Source: an uncultured Clostridia bacterium
GTDB lineage: Bacteria > Bacillota > Clostridia > Lachnospirales > Cellulosilyticaceae
Assembly (NCBI GenBank): GCA_937981575.1
Contig: CALJNR010000114.1
Location: forward strand, 1 to 53,723
Direction of reading: 5' to 3'
Length of the DNA stretch: 53,723 bases
In this document: in pieces, positions 44,016 to 51,549 of the stretch
Numbering within the stretch: the first letter of the stretch is position 1
How the letters are laid out: the number at the start of each line of letters is the position of its first letter
The notes under the pieces: model-generated
The model's database searches: none
What the model was told of the DNA's origin: nothing
The model's input: the letters and a program-made list of their open reading frames with translations, nothing else
Translations under genes and position numbers: made by a program

Positions 44016-44369
44016 ATGGATTTAAAAGCATATTGTTTGTCACTGCCTATGGCAGTACTTGATTATCCGTTTGGAGATACACCAATGGTTTTTAAGATCA
44101 ATAAAAAAATGTTTGCACTTATTAATGATGAGGGAGACGTATCATTAAAATGTGAGCCGCTTCAGGCATTAGCTTATAGGGATGCTTTTAAGGCTGTATC
44201 CCCAGGATATCATCTTAATAAAGAACATTGGAATACAGTTAAACCTAATCTTGATGTTGATGCGCAGCTGATGAAGAAGATGGTTAAAGAGTCTTATAAA
44301 GCAGTAGTTCAGACATTTCCTAAAAAAGATCAAGGGCAATACTTAGAGCTTCTTGAAGCTTGGAACTAA
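44016..44369 (+). CDS. MmcQ/YjbR family protein
   Basis: This 117-residue protein fits the MmcQ/YjbR family, a small CyaY-like fold sometimes described as DNA-binding. Typical blocks are LPMAVLDYPFGDTPMVFKI near the N-terminus, MFALINDEGDVSLKCEP, and NKEHWNTVKPNLDVDAQLMKKMVKESYKAVV at the end. Its cellular function is not firmly known. It is followed by a terminator that ends this three-gene stretch. Confidence 0.88.
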   Translation: MDLKAYCLSLPMAVLDYPFGDTPMVFKINKKMFALINDEGDVSLKCEPLQALAYRDAFKAVSPGYHLNKEHWNTVKPNLDVDAQLMKKMVKESYKAVVQTFPKKDQGQYLELLEAWN

Positions 44370-44432
44370 AAAACAGATGACTAAGGCTTATCACATTTAA
44401 AAATAATAACACCTTATAAGGAAAAACAATGA

Positions 44433-44474
44433 GAGCGAAAAGGCGGAGACATTCCACCGTTTCGCTCTTTTTTG
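44433..44474 (+). terminator. Terminator after the YjbR gene
   Basis: GAGCGAAA (44433-44440) and the following bases pair imperfectly with the segment ending GTTTCGCTC (to 44467), followed by seven T. It separates the chemoreceptor unit from the MerR-controlled region. Confidence 0.85.
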
Positions 44475-44484
44475 TCGTCACCTA

Positions 44485-44515
44485 TTGACCTTAACCTTAC
44501 GTCACAGTATACACT
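44485..44515 (+). promoter_or_regulatory. MerR-type promoter 1 (19-base spacer)
   Basis: TTGACC (44485-44490) and TACACT (44510-44515) are separated by 19 bases instead of 17. This is the hallmark of promoters activated by MerR-family proteins through DNA untwisting. The spacer carries ACCTT-five bases-ACAGT. It agrees at 27 of 31 positions with promoter 2 at 44748. Confidence 0.7.
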
Positions 44516-44556
44516 TTGCTTGATAGAGAAATTAGAGTGAGCAAGGAGGAATGAAG

Positions 44557-44727
44557 GTGCAAAACCTAGAAACAAAAAACGAAATGAGCTTAGAAAGAGA
44601 AGAGGAGTTTCTAAAGAAATTCATAAGAATTTTTTATGGTATGGTTATAAATTACGCCGTAAAGGATAGTCAAAGAGGTAAAGAAGGTACATCAGAAAAG
44701 GCAGAAAATACAGGTAGATATTTTTGA
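44557..44727 (+). CDS. Small unknown ORF between two MerR-type promoters
   Basis: A GTG start preceded by AAGGAGG (seven-base spacing) opens a 56-residue frame reading MQNLETKNEMSLEREEEF, then a segment FIRIFYGMVINYAV and a charged tail ending at a TGA at 44725. An ATG two codons upstream abuts the ribosome site. I do not recognise the product. Promoter and ribosome site strongly suggest that it is translated. It could be a small regulator or the remnant of a duplicated first gene. It reads directly into the second MerR-type promoter of the ABC exporter. Confidence 0.5.
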   Translation: MQNLETKNEMSLEREEEFLKKFIRIFYGMVINYAVKDSQRGKEGTSEKAENTGRYF

Positions 44728-44747
44728 TAAAAGTTGAAAAACAGCTC

Positions 44748-44778
44748 TTGACTTTAACCTTACGGCAAGGTATACACT
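44748..44778 (+). promoter_or_regulatory. MerR-type promoter 2 (19-base spacer) of the ABC exporter
   Basis: TTGACT (44748-44753) and TACACT (44773-44778) are 19 bases apart. A perfect dyad ACCTT-ACGGC-AAGGT (44757-44771) sits in the spacer, near its centre, as expected for a MerR-family operator. Confidence 0.8.
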
Positions 44779-44819
44779 CACTTTGTTGAAGGAAATAAAA
44801 GTGGCAGGAGGAGAGAAAT

Positions 44820-45548
44820 ATGAGAGAGAACAAAGCAGTACTCAAGGTAACAGGCTTAAGGAAGTGCTACGGTGATTTAGTTGCAGTCGATCATTTGAAT
44901 CTGGAAGTTATGAAGGGAGAGATATTTGGCCTGCTTGGCCACAATGGGGCTGGTAAGTCTACAACGATTGAGTGCATACTGGGAACGAAAAAGATGGATG
45001 AAGGCAAAGTGAGCCTCTTGGGCATGGAGCCGCATAAAGACAGAAAAAAACTGTTTGAAAGGGTGGGGGTGCAGTTTCAGCAGTCCTACTACCAAGATAA
45101 GATCAAGGTGAAAGAGATTTGCGAGCTGACAGCTTCATTTTACTCTAAAAGTCAAGATTATAAAGTATTGCTGGAGGAGTTTGAACTGAGTGATAAACAA
45201 AAAAACTTCGTCAGTGAACTCTCAGGAGGAGAAAGGCAAAAGCTTTCAGTACTTCTAGCAGTCCTGCCAAATCCAGAAATTATTTTTTTGGATGAACTTA
45301 CGACAGGTCTTGACCCGAAGGCCAGAAGAGATATGTGGAAATATATTGAGAACCTAAGAAGTAAAGGCGTTACACTATTTCTTACTTCACACTATATGGA
45401 TGAAGTGGAGTATCTGTGTGACAGAATTTGCATTCTAAAGAGGGGAAGTATTATTGTTCAGGGAACACCACAGGATGTGATAAAGGGGTGCGAAGCAGGC
45501 TCTTTAGAAGATGCCTACTTGTTCTATACCGAAAAGGAGGCGATGTAA
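44820..45548 (+). CDS. ABC exporter ATPase (drug-resistance type)
   Basis: This 242-residue ATPase has Walker A GHNGAGKSTT (about residue 40), signature LSGGERQK, and Walker B IFLDELTTGLDPKARRDMW. The usual DEPT is DELT here, as in several DrrA/YadG-type exporters. It is expressed from a MerR-type promoter. Its last codons contain the ribosome site AAAGGAGG of the permease gene, one base away, so translation is coupled. It probably exports a drug or lipid recognised by the MerR regulator downstream. Confidence 0.92.
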   Translation: MRENKAVLKVTGLRKCYGDLVAVDHLNLEVMKGEIFGLLGHNGAGKSTTIECILGTKKMDEGKVSLLGMEPHKDRKKLFERVGVQFQQSYYQDKIKVKEICELTASFYSKSQDYKVLLEEFELSDKQKNFVSELSGGERQKLSVLLAVLPNPEIIFLDELTTGLDPKARRDMWKYIENLRSKGVTLFLTSHYMDEVEYLCDRICILKRGSIIVQGTPQDVIKGCEAGSLEDAYLFYTEKEAM

Positions 45549-45549
45549 G

Positions 45550-46293
45550 ATGAAATCATTAAAAATATTATTTAAAACAGAAGTCATTCTGGCAATTAGA
45601 AGCATTGATGCTATTTTCTTTGGTGTTGTTTTCCCCGTGGGGTTGATGTTTTTGCTTGGATTTATTTATAAAGACAAACCAGCTGGTGATGGGGCAGCTT
45701 ATACGATGCTTCAGCTTTCTTTTGCCGGGGTAGCAGCGGTTGGGATTTGTGCGACAGGACTTATGGGGGTGCCGATTTCATTAGCTGACTACAGACATAA
45801 AAAGATTCTAAAGCGTTTTCAGGTTACGCCGACAAGTCCAATGAAGCTTCTCCTGGCACAGGGGTTTACGCAGTTTTTAATCTCTGTTGTATCTTCAAGT
45901 CTGGTATTTCTTGCAGCAAAGCTGGCATTTGGGTATAAGCTTATGGGTTCAGGCATCAAGTTCATTCTGGTTTACCTTCTGGTGCTCATAACGCTTTACA
46001 GCATGGGCATGCTGATTGCAAGTGTAGCCCCTAATATCAAGACTGCTAATCTGTTATGTACACTCGTTTACTTTCCAATGCTTTTTTTATCTGGGGCAAC
46101 TATTCCTTATGAGATTATGCCAAGAGGGCTGCAGATTGCAGCAGATGTGTTTCCGCTTACTCAAGGGATCAAACTTTTAAAGGGTGTATCTCTTGGAATG
46201 CCGGAAGAAAATTTTCTTTTCCAGTTCGTTCTAATGGCAATGATTAGCGTGATCTGCATAGTGATATCGATAAAATGTTTTAAATGGGAATAA
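45550..46293 (+). CDS. ABC-2 exporter permease
   Basis: This 247-residue protein has six membrane segments and the ABC-2 pattern: an N-terminal helix (SIDAIFFGVVFPVGLMFLLG), a cytoplasmic loop YRHKKILKRFQVTPTSPMKLL, and a late segment FPMLFLSGATIPYEIMPRGL typical of DrrB-like drug exporters. I chose the ATG at 45550, just after the ATPase stop codon, since the ribosome site for it lies in the ATPase gene; a longer start at 45511 is improbable. It is the partner of the ATPase above. Confidence 0.92.
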   Translation: MKSLKILFKTEVILAIRSIDAIFFGVVFPVGLMFLLGFIYKDKPAGDGAAYTMLQLSFAGVAAVGICATGLMGVPISLADYRHKKILKRFQVTPTSPMKLLLAQGFTQFLISVVSSSLVFLAAKLAFGYKLMGSGIKFILVYLLVLITLYSMGMLIASVAPNIKTANLLCTLVYFPMLFLSGATIPYEIMPRGLQIAADVFPLTQGIKLLKGVSLGMPEENFLFQFVLMAMISVICIVISIKCFKWE

Positions 46294-46297
46294 AGGA

Positions 46298-46328
46298 TTG
46301 ACATTCCCCTTAGGGTAAAGTTTATACT
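46298..46328 (+). promoter_or_regulatory. MerR-type promoter 3 (19-base spacer) of the merR gene
   Basis: TTGACA (46298-46303) and TATACT (46323-46328) are again 19 bases apart, five bases after the permease stop. The spacer carries a partly palindromic CCCCTTAGGG rather than the ACCTT dyad of promoters 1 and 2. Confidence 0.8.
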
Positions 46329-46354
46329 CAAAGTAGAGTACTTTGAGTATAAAC
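46320..46354 (+). repeat. Perfect 16-base inverted repeat over the merR transcription start
   Basis: Bases 46320-46335 are the exact reverse complement of 46339-46354, with a three-base centre. The palindrome covers the -10 element and the expected transcription start near 46335. Only its right arm would be transcribed, so it acts as DNA, probably as an operator, rather than as an RNA hairpin. Confidence 0.85.
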
Positions 46355-46371
46355 GAGAGGGGATGAAGTAC

Positions 46372-47190
46372 GTGTTTACAATAGGAATGTTTTCAAAGAT
46401 CAATAGGATTACAACAAAAACCCTTAGGCATTATGATGAAATAGGCTTATTAAAGCCTGAGCATGTGGACGAGTTCACTGGATATAGGTATTATACCACC
46501 AGCCAGCTGGTAGACCTCCATAAGATTTTGACACTAAAACAAATGGGACTTTCATTAAATGATATCAAAGAAGTACTGGAAAATCCAAAAGCAATAGATC
46601 TCTTTTTAAAACTTAAAGAAGAAGATGTGCTTAGAACGATAGAAGCTGAAAAAGCAAAACTTTTACAAATTCGCAGTTATTTAAGCTGCAGGGAAGGAGA
46701 ATATGAGAAAATGTATACACCAATTATAAAAGAGTTACCGGAAGTTATTGTCGCATCTATGAGGCAGGTTGTTGAAAATTATGGTGTGTTTTTTCACCTG
46801 TGTCCTAATGTAATGGCAAAAGAAATGGAAAGACTTGGCTGCGTATGTGCTGTTCCGGAATATTGTTTTAATATATACCACGACGGGGAGTACAAAGAAA
46901 AAGATATTGACGTAGAAATATGTGAAGCAGTTACTGAAATGAAAGAGGATTCGGATATTCTAAAGTTCAAAAAGATCGACAAGGTGCCAAGTGCGGTTTG
47001 CGTATTGCATAAAGGCCCTTATGAGAGGCTAGGTGAAGCCTATGCATTTGTCTTTAACTGGATTAAAGAAAATAACTATGAAGTACTTGACCATCCTAGA
47101 GAATCTTATATCGATGGGATATGGAATAAAGAAAGTGCTGAGGACTGGCTGACAGAGCTGCAGGTCCCTGTGCGTTTGAAAGTTGACTAG
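46372..47190 (+). CDS. MerR family regulator with GyrI-like ligand domain
   Basis: This 272-residue activator has an N-terminal MerR winged helix (FSKINRITTKTLRHYDEIGLLKPEHVD, about 7-33), the coiled-coil dimer helix (about 78-118), and a C-terminal GyrI-like drug-binding domain (about 122-270) of the BmrR type. The GTG at 46372 is favoured because GAGAGGGG lies nine bases before it; the ATG at 46363 abuts that site. It probably binds the 19-base-spacer promoters around it and activates the ABC exporter when a hydrophobic drug binds. Ligand unknown. Confidence 0.9.
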   Translation: MFTIGMFSKINRITTKTLRHYDEIGLLKPEHVDEFTGYRYYTTSQLVDLHKILTLKQMGLSLNDIKEVLENPKAIDLFLKLKEEDVLRTIEAEKAKLLQIRSYLSCREGEYEKMYTPIIKELPEVIVASMRQVVENYGVFFHLCPNVMAKEMERLGCVCAVPEYCFNIYHDGEYKEKDIDVEICEAVTEMKEDSDILKFKKIDKVPSAVCVLHKGPYERLGEAYAFVFNWIKENNYEVLDHPRESYIDGIWNKESAEDWLTELQVPVRLKVD

Positions 47191-47200
47191 ACTACTCGCT

Positions 47201-47240
47201 AATGCCTCCATGATGAAACATAAAATCATGGAGGCATTTG
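47201..47240 (+). terminator. Terminator after merR
   Basis: A perfect 14-base stem (47201-47214 with 47225-47238) with a ten-base loop starts 11 bases after the stop. Its tail is only moderately T-rich, and the next gene starts 22 bases later, so some read-through is possible. Confidence 0.75.
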
Positions 47241-47261
47241 TTGCAAAGAAGAGGTGAAACC

Positions 47262-49811
47262 ATGATAGATTATATTGAGATTAAAGGGGCAAGAGAAAAT
47301 AACCTTAAAAACATTACGATTAAAATTCCTAAAAATAAGCTGGTGGTGCTTGCGGGCCCGTCAGGGTCAGGAAAATCAACGTTAGCGATGGATATATTGC
47401 AAAGGGAATGCCAGAGGCAGTATATGGAGTCTATGAACCTTGTAACAGACGGTATGAGTAAGCCGAAGGTGGATGCCATTATAGGCCTTTCGCCATCTAT
47501 CAGTATCGGACAAAGCATCTCAAACAAAAATCCTAGATCTACAGTAGGAACCGTTACAGAAATTTATACGTATTTACGCATCTTATTTGCAAAGCTCGGA
47601 GAAAGGGCATGTCCGTCCTGCGGCGCAGTGATTAAACCTTCCTTTGAATGGATCCCTGGGGAAGAAGCGGATTTTGACATAGAAGGAGAGTGTGAAGGGG
47701 AAGAAGAGGAAAGCGGAGTGGCTGCATGCCCAAAATGCCAGACTAAAATTCCAGTTCTTACGATGTCTCATTTTTCATTTAACAAGCCAGAAGGTTTTTG
47801 TCCCACATGTTCGGGGCTTGGCTATGTAGGAAAACTTAATCTACAACTTATTTTAGATGAGAACCTTACAATCGAGCAGGGGGCAGTCAAGGGATGGGAA
47901 AATATACTTATTCATCACTATTTGACCTGCCTTCAAAATGCAGGTAAACACTATGGTTTTGTATTTAATATCTCAAAGCCCGTTAGAGACTACAATGAAA
48001 TAGAGAAAGACTTGTTTTACTACGGGGCGGAGAGCAAAGCCTTTCAAAAGCATTTTCCCAATCATAAACCCCCTAAAACGGTTACGGGAGGGAAGTTCGA
48101 AGGCATTATTACCAGTATGAACAGAAAGTACAAAGAAAGTGAAACAAGCAGTGAAGCCAGTCAAAGGGTTCAGGAGTACTTTCAAAAAACCTTATGTGAG
48201 GATTGTCAGGGCGAAAGACTAAATAAAGCGTCAAGAAGTGTAACGGTTGAAGGGTTAAACATTGTGGAAGCAGCCAAAATGCCATTAGGCAGACTTATGG
48301 AGTGGCTTTTGGATCTATCTGTTAAATACACAGATTCAAGAGGCATCGTTGTAAGGGGATTAACAAGTGATTTAACTGCAAGATTACAAGGGCTTCTTGA
48401 TATTGGGCTTAGCTATTTATCCATAGACAGGCCTACTATTACTTTATCCGGAGGAGAAAGCCAAAGACTTAAGCTTGCATCTTTATTAAGTTCAGGTTTA
48501 ACAGGAGTCATTTATATACTTGATGAACCTACTACTGGCCTCCATTCTAAAGACACTGATAAGCTTATTGCTTCTTTAAAGAAACTCAGGGATATGGGTA
48601 ATACCATACTTGTTATTGAACATGACACAGATTTTATGAAGCAGGCAGACTATATTCTTAATTTTGGCCCTTACTCTGGAGACGCCGGAGGGTATATGGT
48701 TGCAGCAGGAGCACCCTCTGAACTTATAAAAAATGCAGAATCGGTTACGGGGAAATACCTGAAAAAAGATATGAGAGGCCTAAAAGGCAAGGGAAGGATC
48801 GTAAATAAAGAGAAAGGGATACAGATTACAGATGCCTATGAGCATAACCTAAAGCATGTTGATGTAAATATTCCGCTTCATGGCATTGTATGTTTGACAG
48901 GGTCATCAGGGTCTGGAAAGTCAACACTGATTTTTGATGTATTGGATCGGGCTGCAGATCAGTATTTTAACGGCCAGCCTGATTTGAGACTGAAATGCAG
49001 CAAGGTGCAGGGACTAGAGCAGTTAAGTCGGGTTGTTACGATGCACCAGTCACCTATTGGGCGCCTCAGTCGTTCGAATGTTGCAACCTACACAGATCTT
49101 TTTACACCCATCCGCAGTCTGTTTGGCGGCCTCGTGGCGGCAAAAGAAGAAAAGCTGACAGCCAAACATTTTTCTTTTAATGTACCGGGGGGCAGGTGCG
49201 AAAAGTGCGGAGGCATGGGGATGCTAAGCTTGGAGATGCATTTCCTCCCCGATGTAGAAGTCCCTTGCCCGGCTTGCAGAGGTAAGCGGTTTAAAAAGAA
49301 GGTTCTCAAGGTAAAATACAAGGGCTATAGTATTAATGACGTTCTGAATTTAACTGTATCTAAGGCACTGGAAGCTTTCGGGAATCAAAAAGAAATAGGG
49401 GCTAAGCTTAAGATGTTAAAAGAGATAGGGCTTGGTTATCTCAAGCTTGGGCAGACAACATCAACCCTTTCAGGGGGAGAATGTCAAAGAATCAAGCTTG
49501 CCAAAGAGCTTAGTAAAAAGACAAAGGGGCATACCCTTTATTTGTTAGACGAACCAACTACAGGACTGCACCCAAGAGATATAGAAAAGCTGATGCTTCT
49601 CCTAGATCAGCTTGTTAATGAGGGGAATACAGTTATTGTTATTGAACATAACTTAGAGTTTATTAGTCAGGCTGACTGGATTATCGATCTAGGTCCGGAA
49701 GGAGGAGATGCGGGAGGAGAAATTATTTTTGAAGGAACACCTCATGAGATCATAGAGCATACTTCTTCTGCCACCGGGAAATGCTTAAAAGCATTTATAG
49801 GAAAAGGGTAA
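47262..49811 (+). CDS. UvrA-like ABC ATPase lacking the UvrB-binding domain
   Basis: This 849-residue protein has both UvrA ATPase cassettes: GPSGSGKST (32-40) and GSSGSGKST in the second half, signatures LSGGESQRLKLAS and LSGGECQRIKLAK, and Walker B segments with DEPTTGLH. The zinc modules are CPSCG, then CPKCQ and CPTC in the first half, and CEKCGG...CPACRG in the second. Canonical UvrA (about 940 residues) carries the UvrB-binding domain between the first zinc cysteines; here C117/C120 and C156/C159 are joined by only 35 residues, rich in Glu. So it cannot load UvrB in the normal way. It fits the UvrA2/DrrC-like class often linked to DNA-binding drugs. I chose the ATG at 47262, after GAGGTGAAACC. 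It follows the MerR-ABC exporter unit. Confidence 0.88.
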   Translation: MIDYIEIKGARENNLKNITIKIPKNKLVVLAGPSGSGKSTLAMDILQRECQRQYMESMNLVTDGMSKPKVDAIIGLSPSISIGQSISNKNPRSTVGTVTEIYTYLRILFAKLGERACPSCGAVIKPSFEWIPGEEADFDIEGECEGEEEESGVAACPKCQTKIPVLTMSHFSFNKPEGFCPTCSGLGYVGKLNLQLILDENLTIEQGAVKGWENILIHHYLTCLQNAGKHYGFVFNISKPVRDYNEIEKDLFYYGAESKAFQKHFPNHKPPKTVTGGKFEGIITSMNRKYKESETSSEASQRVQEYFQKTLCEDCQGERLNKASRSVTVEGLNIVEAAKMPLGRLMEWLLDLSVKYTDSRGIVVRGLTSDLTARLQGLLDIGLSYLSIDRPTITLSGGESQRLKLASLLSSGLTGVIYILDEPTTGLHSKDTDKLIASLKKLRDMGNTILVIEHDTDFMKQADYILNFGPYSGDAGGYMVAAGAPSELIKNAESVTGKYLKKDMRGLKGKGRIVNKEKGIQITDAYEHNLKHVDVNIPLHGIVCLTGSSGSGKSTLIFDVLDRAADQYFNGQPDLRLKCSKVQGLEQLSRVVTMHQSPIGRLSRSNVATYTDLFTPIRSLFGGLVAAKEEKLTAKHFSFNVPGGRCEKCGGMGMLSLEMHFLPDVEVPCPACRGKRFKKKVLKVKYKGYSINDVLNLTVSKALEAFGNQKEIGAKLKMLKEIGLGYLKLGQTTSTLSGGECQRIKLAKELSKKTKGHTLYLLDEPTTGLHPRDIEKLMLLLDQLVNEGNTVIVIEHNLEFISQADWIIDLGPEGGDAGGEIIFEGTPHEIIEHTSSATGKCLKAFIGKG

Positions 49812-49826
49812 CAGTATGGTAAAAAT

Positions 49827-49858
49827 AAAATCCTTCCGAATAATCGGGAGGATTTTTT
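49827..49858. terminator. Bidirectional terminator between the uvrA-like and zinc ribbon genes
   Basis: A 13-base stem with one G-U pair (49827-49839 with 49844-49856) ends in a T run on the plus strand and abuts the stop codon of the convergent minus-strand gene. Confidence 0.85.
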
Positions 49859-50153
49859 AGCCCCAAAACTCTACATCATCGACATAGTTGCCGCGGACAG
49901 CTTTTTGTAAAATAGTAAAATCCATATGCTCGCTGCCCATTGTAAATTCGCAAGGATACTGGGCTTTGCAGCCATTACATTCTATATACTGCTTGGAATC
50001 TTTTTTCTGCCTGTTATCAAATAGGAAAGGCAGGTTATCTGCTTCATCATCATTCATATCGATGGTATATGAATAGACATAGGTTGATTCATACTTGGCC
50101 GTAAAGTCTTTGCCGGAGCATTTAGGACACTGCATATCTTGACGTAATTTCAT
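49857..50153 (-). CDS. Small zinc ribbon protein of unknown function
   Basis: This 98-residue protein has two CxxC knuckles (CPKC at 9-12 and CNGC near 60-63) expected to hold one zinc ion. The cysteines are separated by an aromatic, acidic region (YESTYVYSYTIDMNDDEADN). The C-terminal part contains TMGSEHMDFTILQKAVRGNY. I do not recognise a named family. It is a lone gene on the minus strand, convergent with the UvrA-like gene. Confidence 0.65.
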   Translation of the reverse strand: MKLRQDMQCPKCSGKDFTAKYESTYVYSYTIDMNDDEADNLPFLFDNRQKKDSKQYIECNGCKAQYPCEFTMGSEHMDFTILQKAVRGNYVDDVEFWG

Positions 50154-50290
50154 TTTAGACCTCTTTTCATCATATAATGTTAAATTGTCTTAGTATTATG
50201 TTGGCTGAAAAAGATTAAATTATCCATCAAGATTTAAGCTGCGTTAATTAGTGACCCTAAGTTGACTCGCTCGAAAGATAGAGGGAAATT

Positions 50291-51376
50291 TTATCTTTTG
50301 TACTTTTTCAAAATAACAAGTAAAGAACACACCGTGATAACAATCATCCCATCTGCTATGAGCAGCCAAGGAGAAGAGAATAGTGTTTGTTTGGGCTTAG
50401 CTATAACTGCATTAGAAACGGAAGGTTCCTGAGTTTCGGTAGATAAAAGGGCAGCATCAGATGTACTGGAAGTTTCGGCTGATAGGAACAAGGCAGAAGA
50501 CGGGGCAGCTCTTAGCCCTTCTTCTGTTAAGTTCTTAAGCTGCATATCAAAATGAAGATCCTTTGTCGGGATAGTCAGTTTTTCATCTTTTTGCATTGAG
50601 ATTAAACGATCTGTAAGGCTAATTTTGCATAGATCTGTCATGTTACCCATACTAAAGATATACACTTCTTTTTTCTTGAGGTCGTAGATAGTAGAGTATA
50701 GTGTCCCTCCCTCACCCCAGTCTTGCGAGGTCGCTTCCAAAATAGAAGCAAAGTTTTTGATGGATGGACCTAAGGTGCTGAGCTTTTCTGTTGCTGTATC
50801 AAAGCGGCTGCAGGGATACCAGCCAAGTTCAGGGTTTGACAGCCAGAAATTTGTGACAAGCTGATAGTCCTTTTCTTTCTCGATAATACGCAGTTCACCT
50901 TCAACCCATTCGATCACACAGGAAGCACCTGTGGAATCTGTAAACAGCATATGCTCACTAAAGTTTTTGGGAATATTGTTTTGTTTAAGCATCTTTACAG
51001 CTTCTTCTACTGTTTTGCACTTAGCGAGGACCTGTTCCCCAAAATCCATTCCCAGCTGGGGAGCGCCTTCAAAATAAGGGGTTTCAGAAGACGGACAAGA
51101 AGCTGAATCATAGCAGAGGCCAAATTCATTCATGCCGCCCTGGACATAACTTGAGATATAAAAGCATACCCTTCCATAGCCGCTTTCGCCTGGGGCCGTA
51201 ACCGTCATGTGGGTCGTATAGGCATACATCCAGTCTTCATGATTACCAACCAGAACACTATCACCATTACCCGCTGTAAAGATAATGCATGCCTGCACAG
51301 GTAAATAGGAAAAGGTAAAAACTATTACAAGAGCAATGCCTAAAGACATGCAGCGTTTTATGCCTGTGAAATACAT
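50291..51376 (-). CDS. Membrane-anchored Ntn hydrolase (linear amide C-N hydrolase / penicillin V acylase-like)
   Basis: This 361-residue exported hydrolase has a signal peptide ending VQA (residue 29). Cys30 follows directly, which would become the N-terminal nucleophile of an Ntn hydrolase, as in the penicillin V acylase, bile-salt hydrolase and C45 groups. The next block CIIFTAGNGDSVLVGNHEDW matches their start (Cys, then an N-x-D-W). Later conserved points are GMNEFGLCYDSASCP and TDSTGASCVIEWVEG. A C-terminal membrane helix (about 335-355) with a lysine tail anchors the enzyme outside. I chose the ATG at 51376, after AAAGGAGG. The substrate (acyl amide or signal molecule) is unknown. Confidence 0.82.
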   Translation of the reverse strand: MYFTGIKRCMSLGIALVIVFTFSYLPVQACIIFTAGNGDSVLVGNHEDWMYAYTTHMTVTAPGESGYGRVCFYISSYVQGGMNEFGLCYDSASCPSSETPYFEGAPQLGMDFGEQVLAKCKTVEEAVKMLKQNNIPKNFSEHMLFTDSTGASCVIEWVEGELRIIEKEKDYQLVTNFWLSNPELGWYPCSRFDTATEKLSTLGPSIKNFASILEATSQDWGEGGTLYSTIYDLKKKEVYIFSMGNMTDLCKISLTDRLISMQKDEKLTIPTKDLHFDMQLKNLTEEGLRAAPSSALFLSAETSSTSDAALLSTETQEPSVSNAVIAKPKQTLFSSPWLLIADGMIVITVCSLLVILKKYKR

Positions 51377-51474
51377 AGTGGAACTTCCTCCTTTAAAATC
51401 AGTTAGCCCTATTATACATAAACAAAAAAACATATACCCATCAATTCTTGCTCTATTCCGTGGGACTGGTATCT

Positions 51475-51502
51475 TTTACAACTTTACAGGAAATGATATA
51501 AT
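51475..51502 (+). promoter_or_regulatory. Promoter of the DUF445 gene
   Basis: TTTACA (51475-51480) and TATAAT (51497-51502) are 16 bases apart, about 47 bases upstream of the DUF445 start. Confidence 0.65.
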
Positions 51503-51549
51503 ACATACGATTAAAACTAAAGCGGATAAATAAACAGGAGATGAGTACA

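Noticed and set aside
48995-49180. A separate 61-codon gene in another frame of the uvrA-like gene
   Set aside because: It overlaps a well-supported long gene, has no ribosome site, and shows no recognisable protein pattern; it is a frame shadow.
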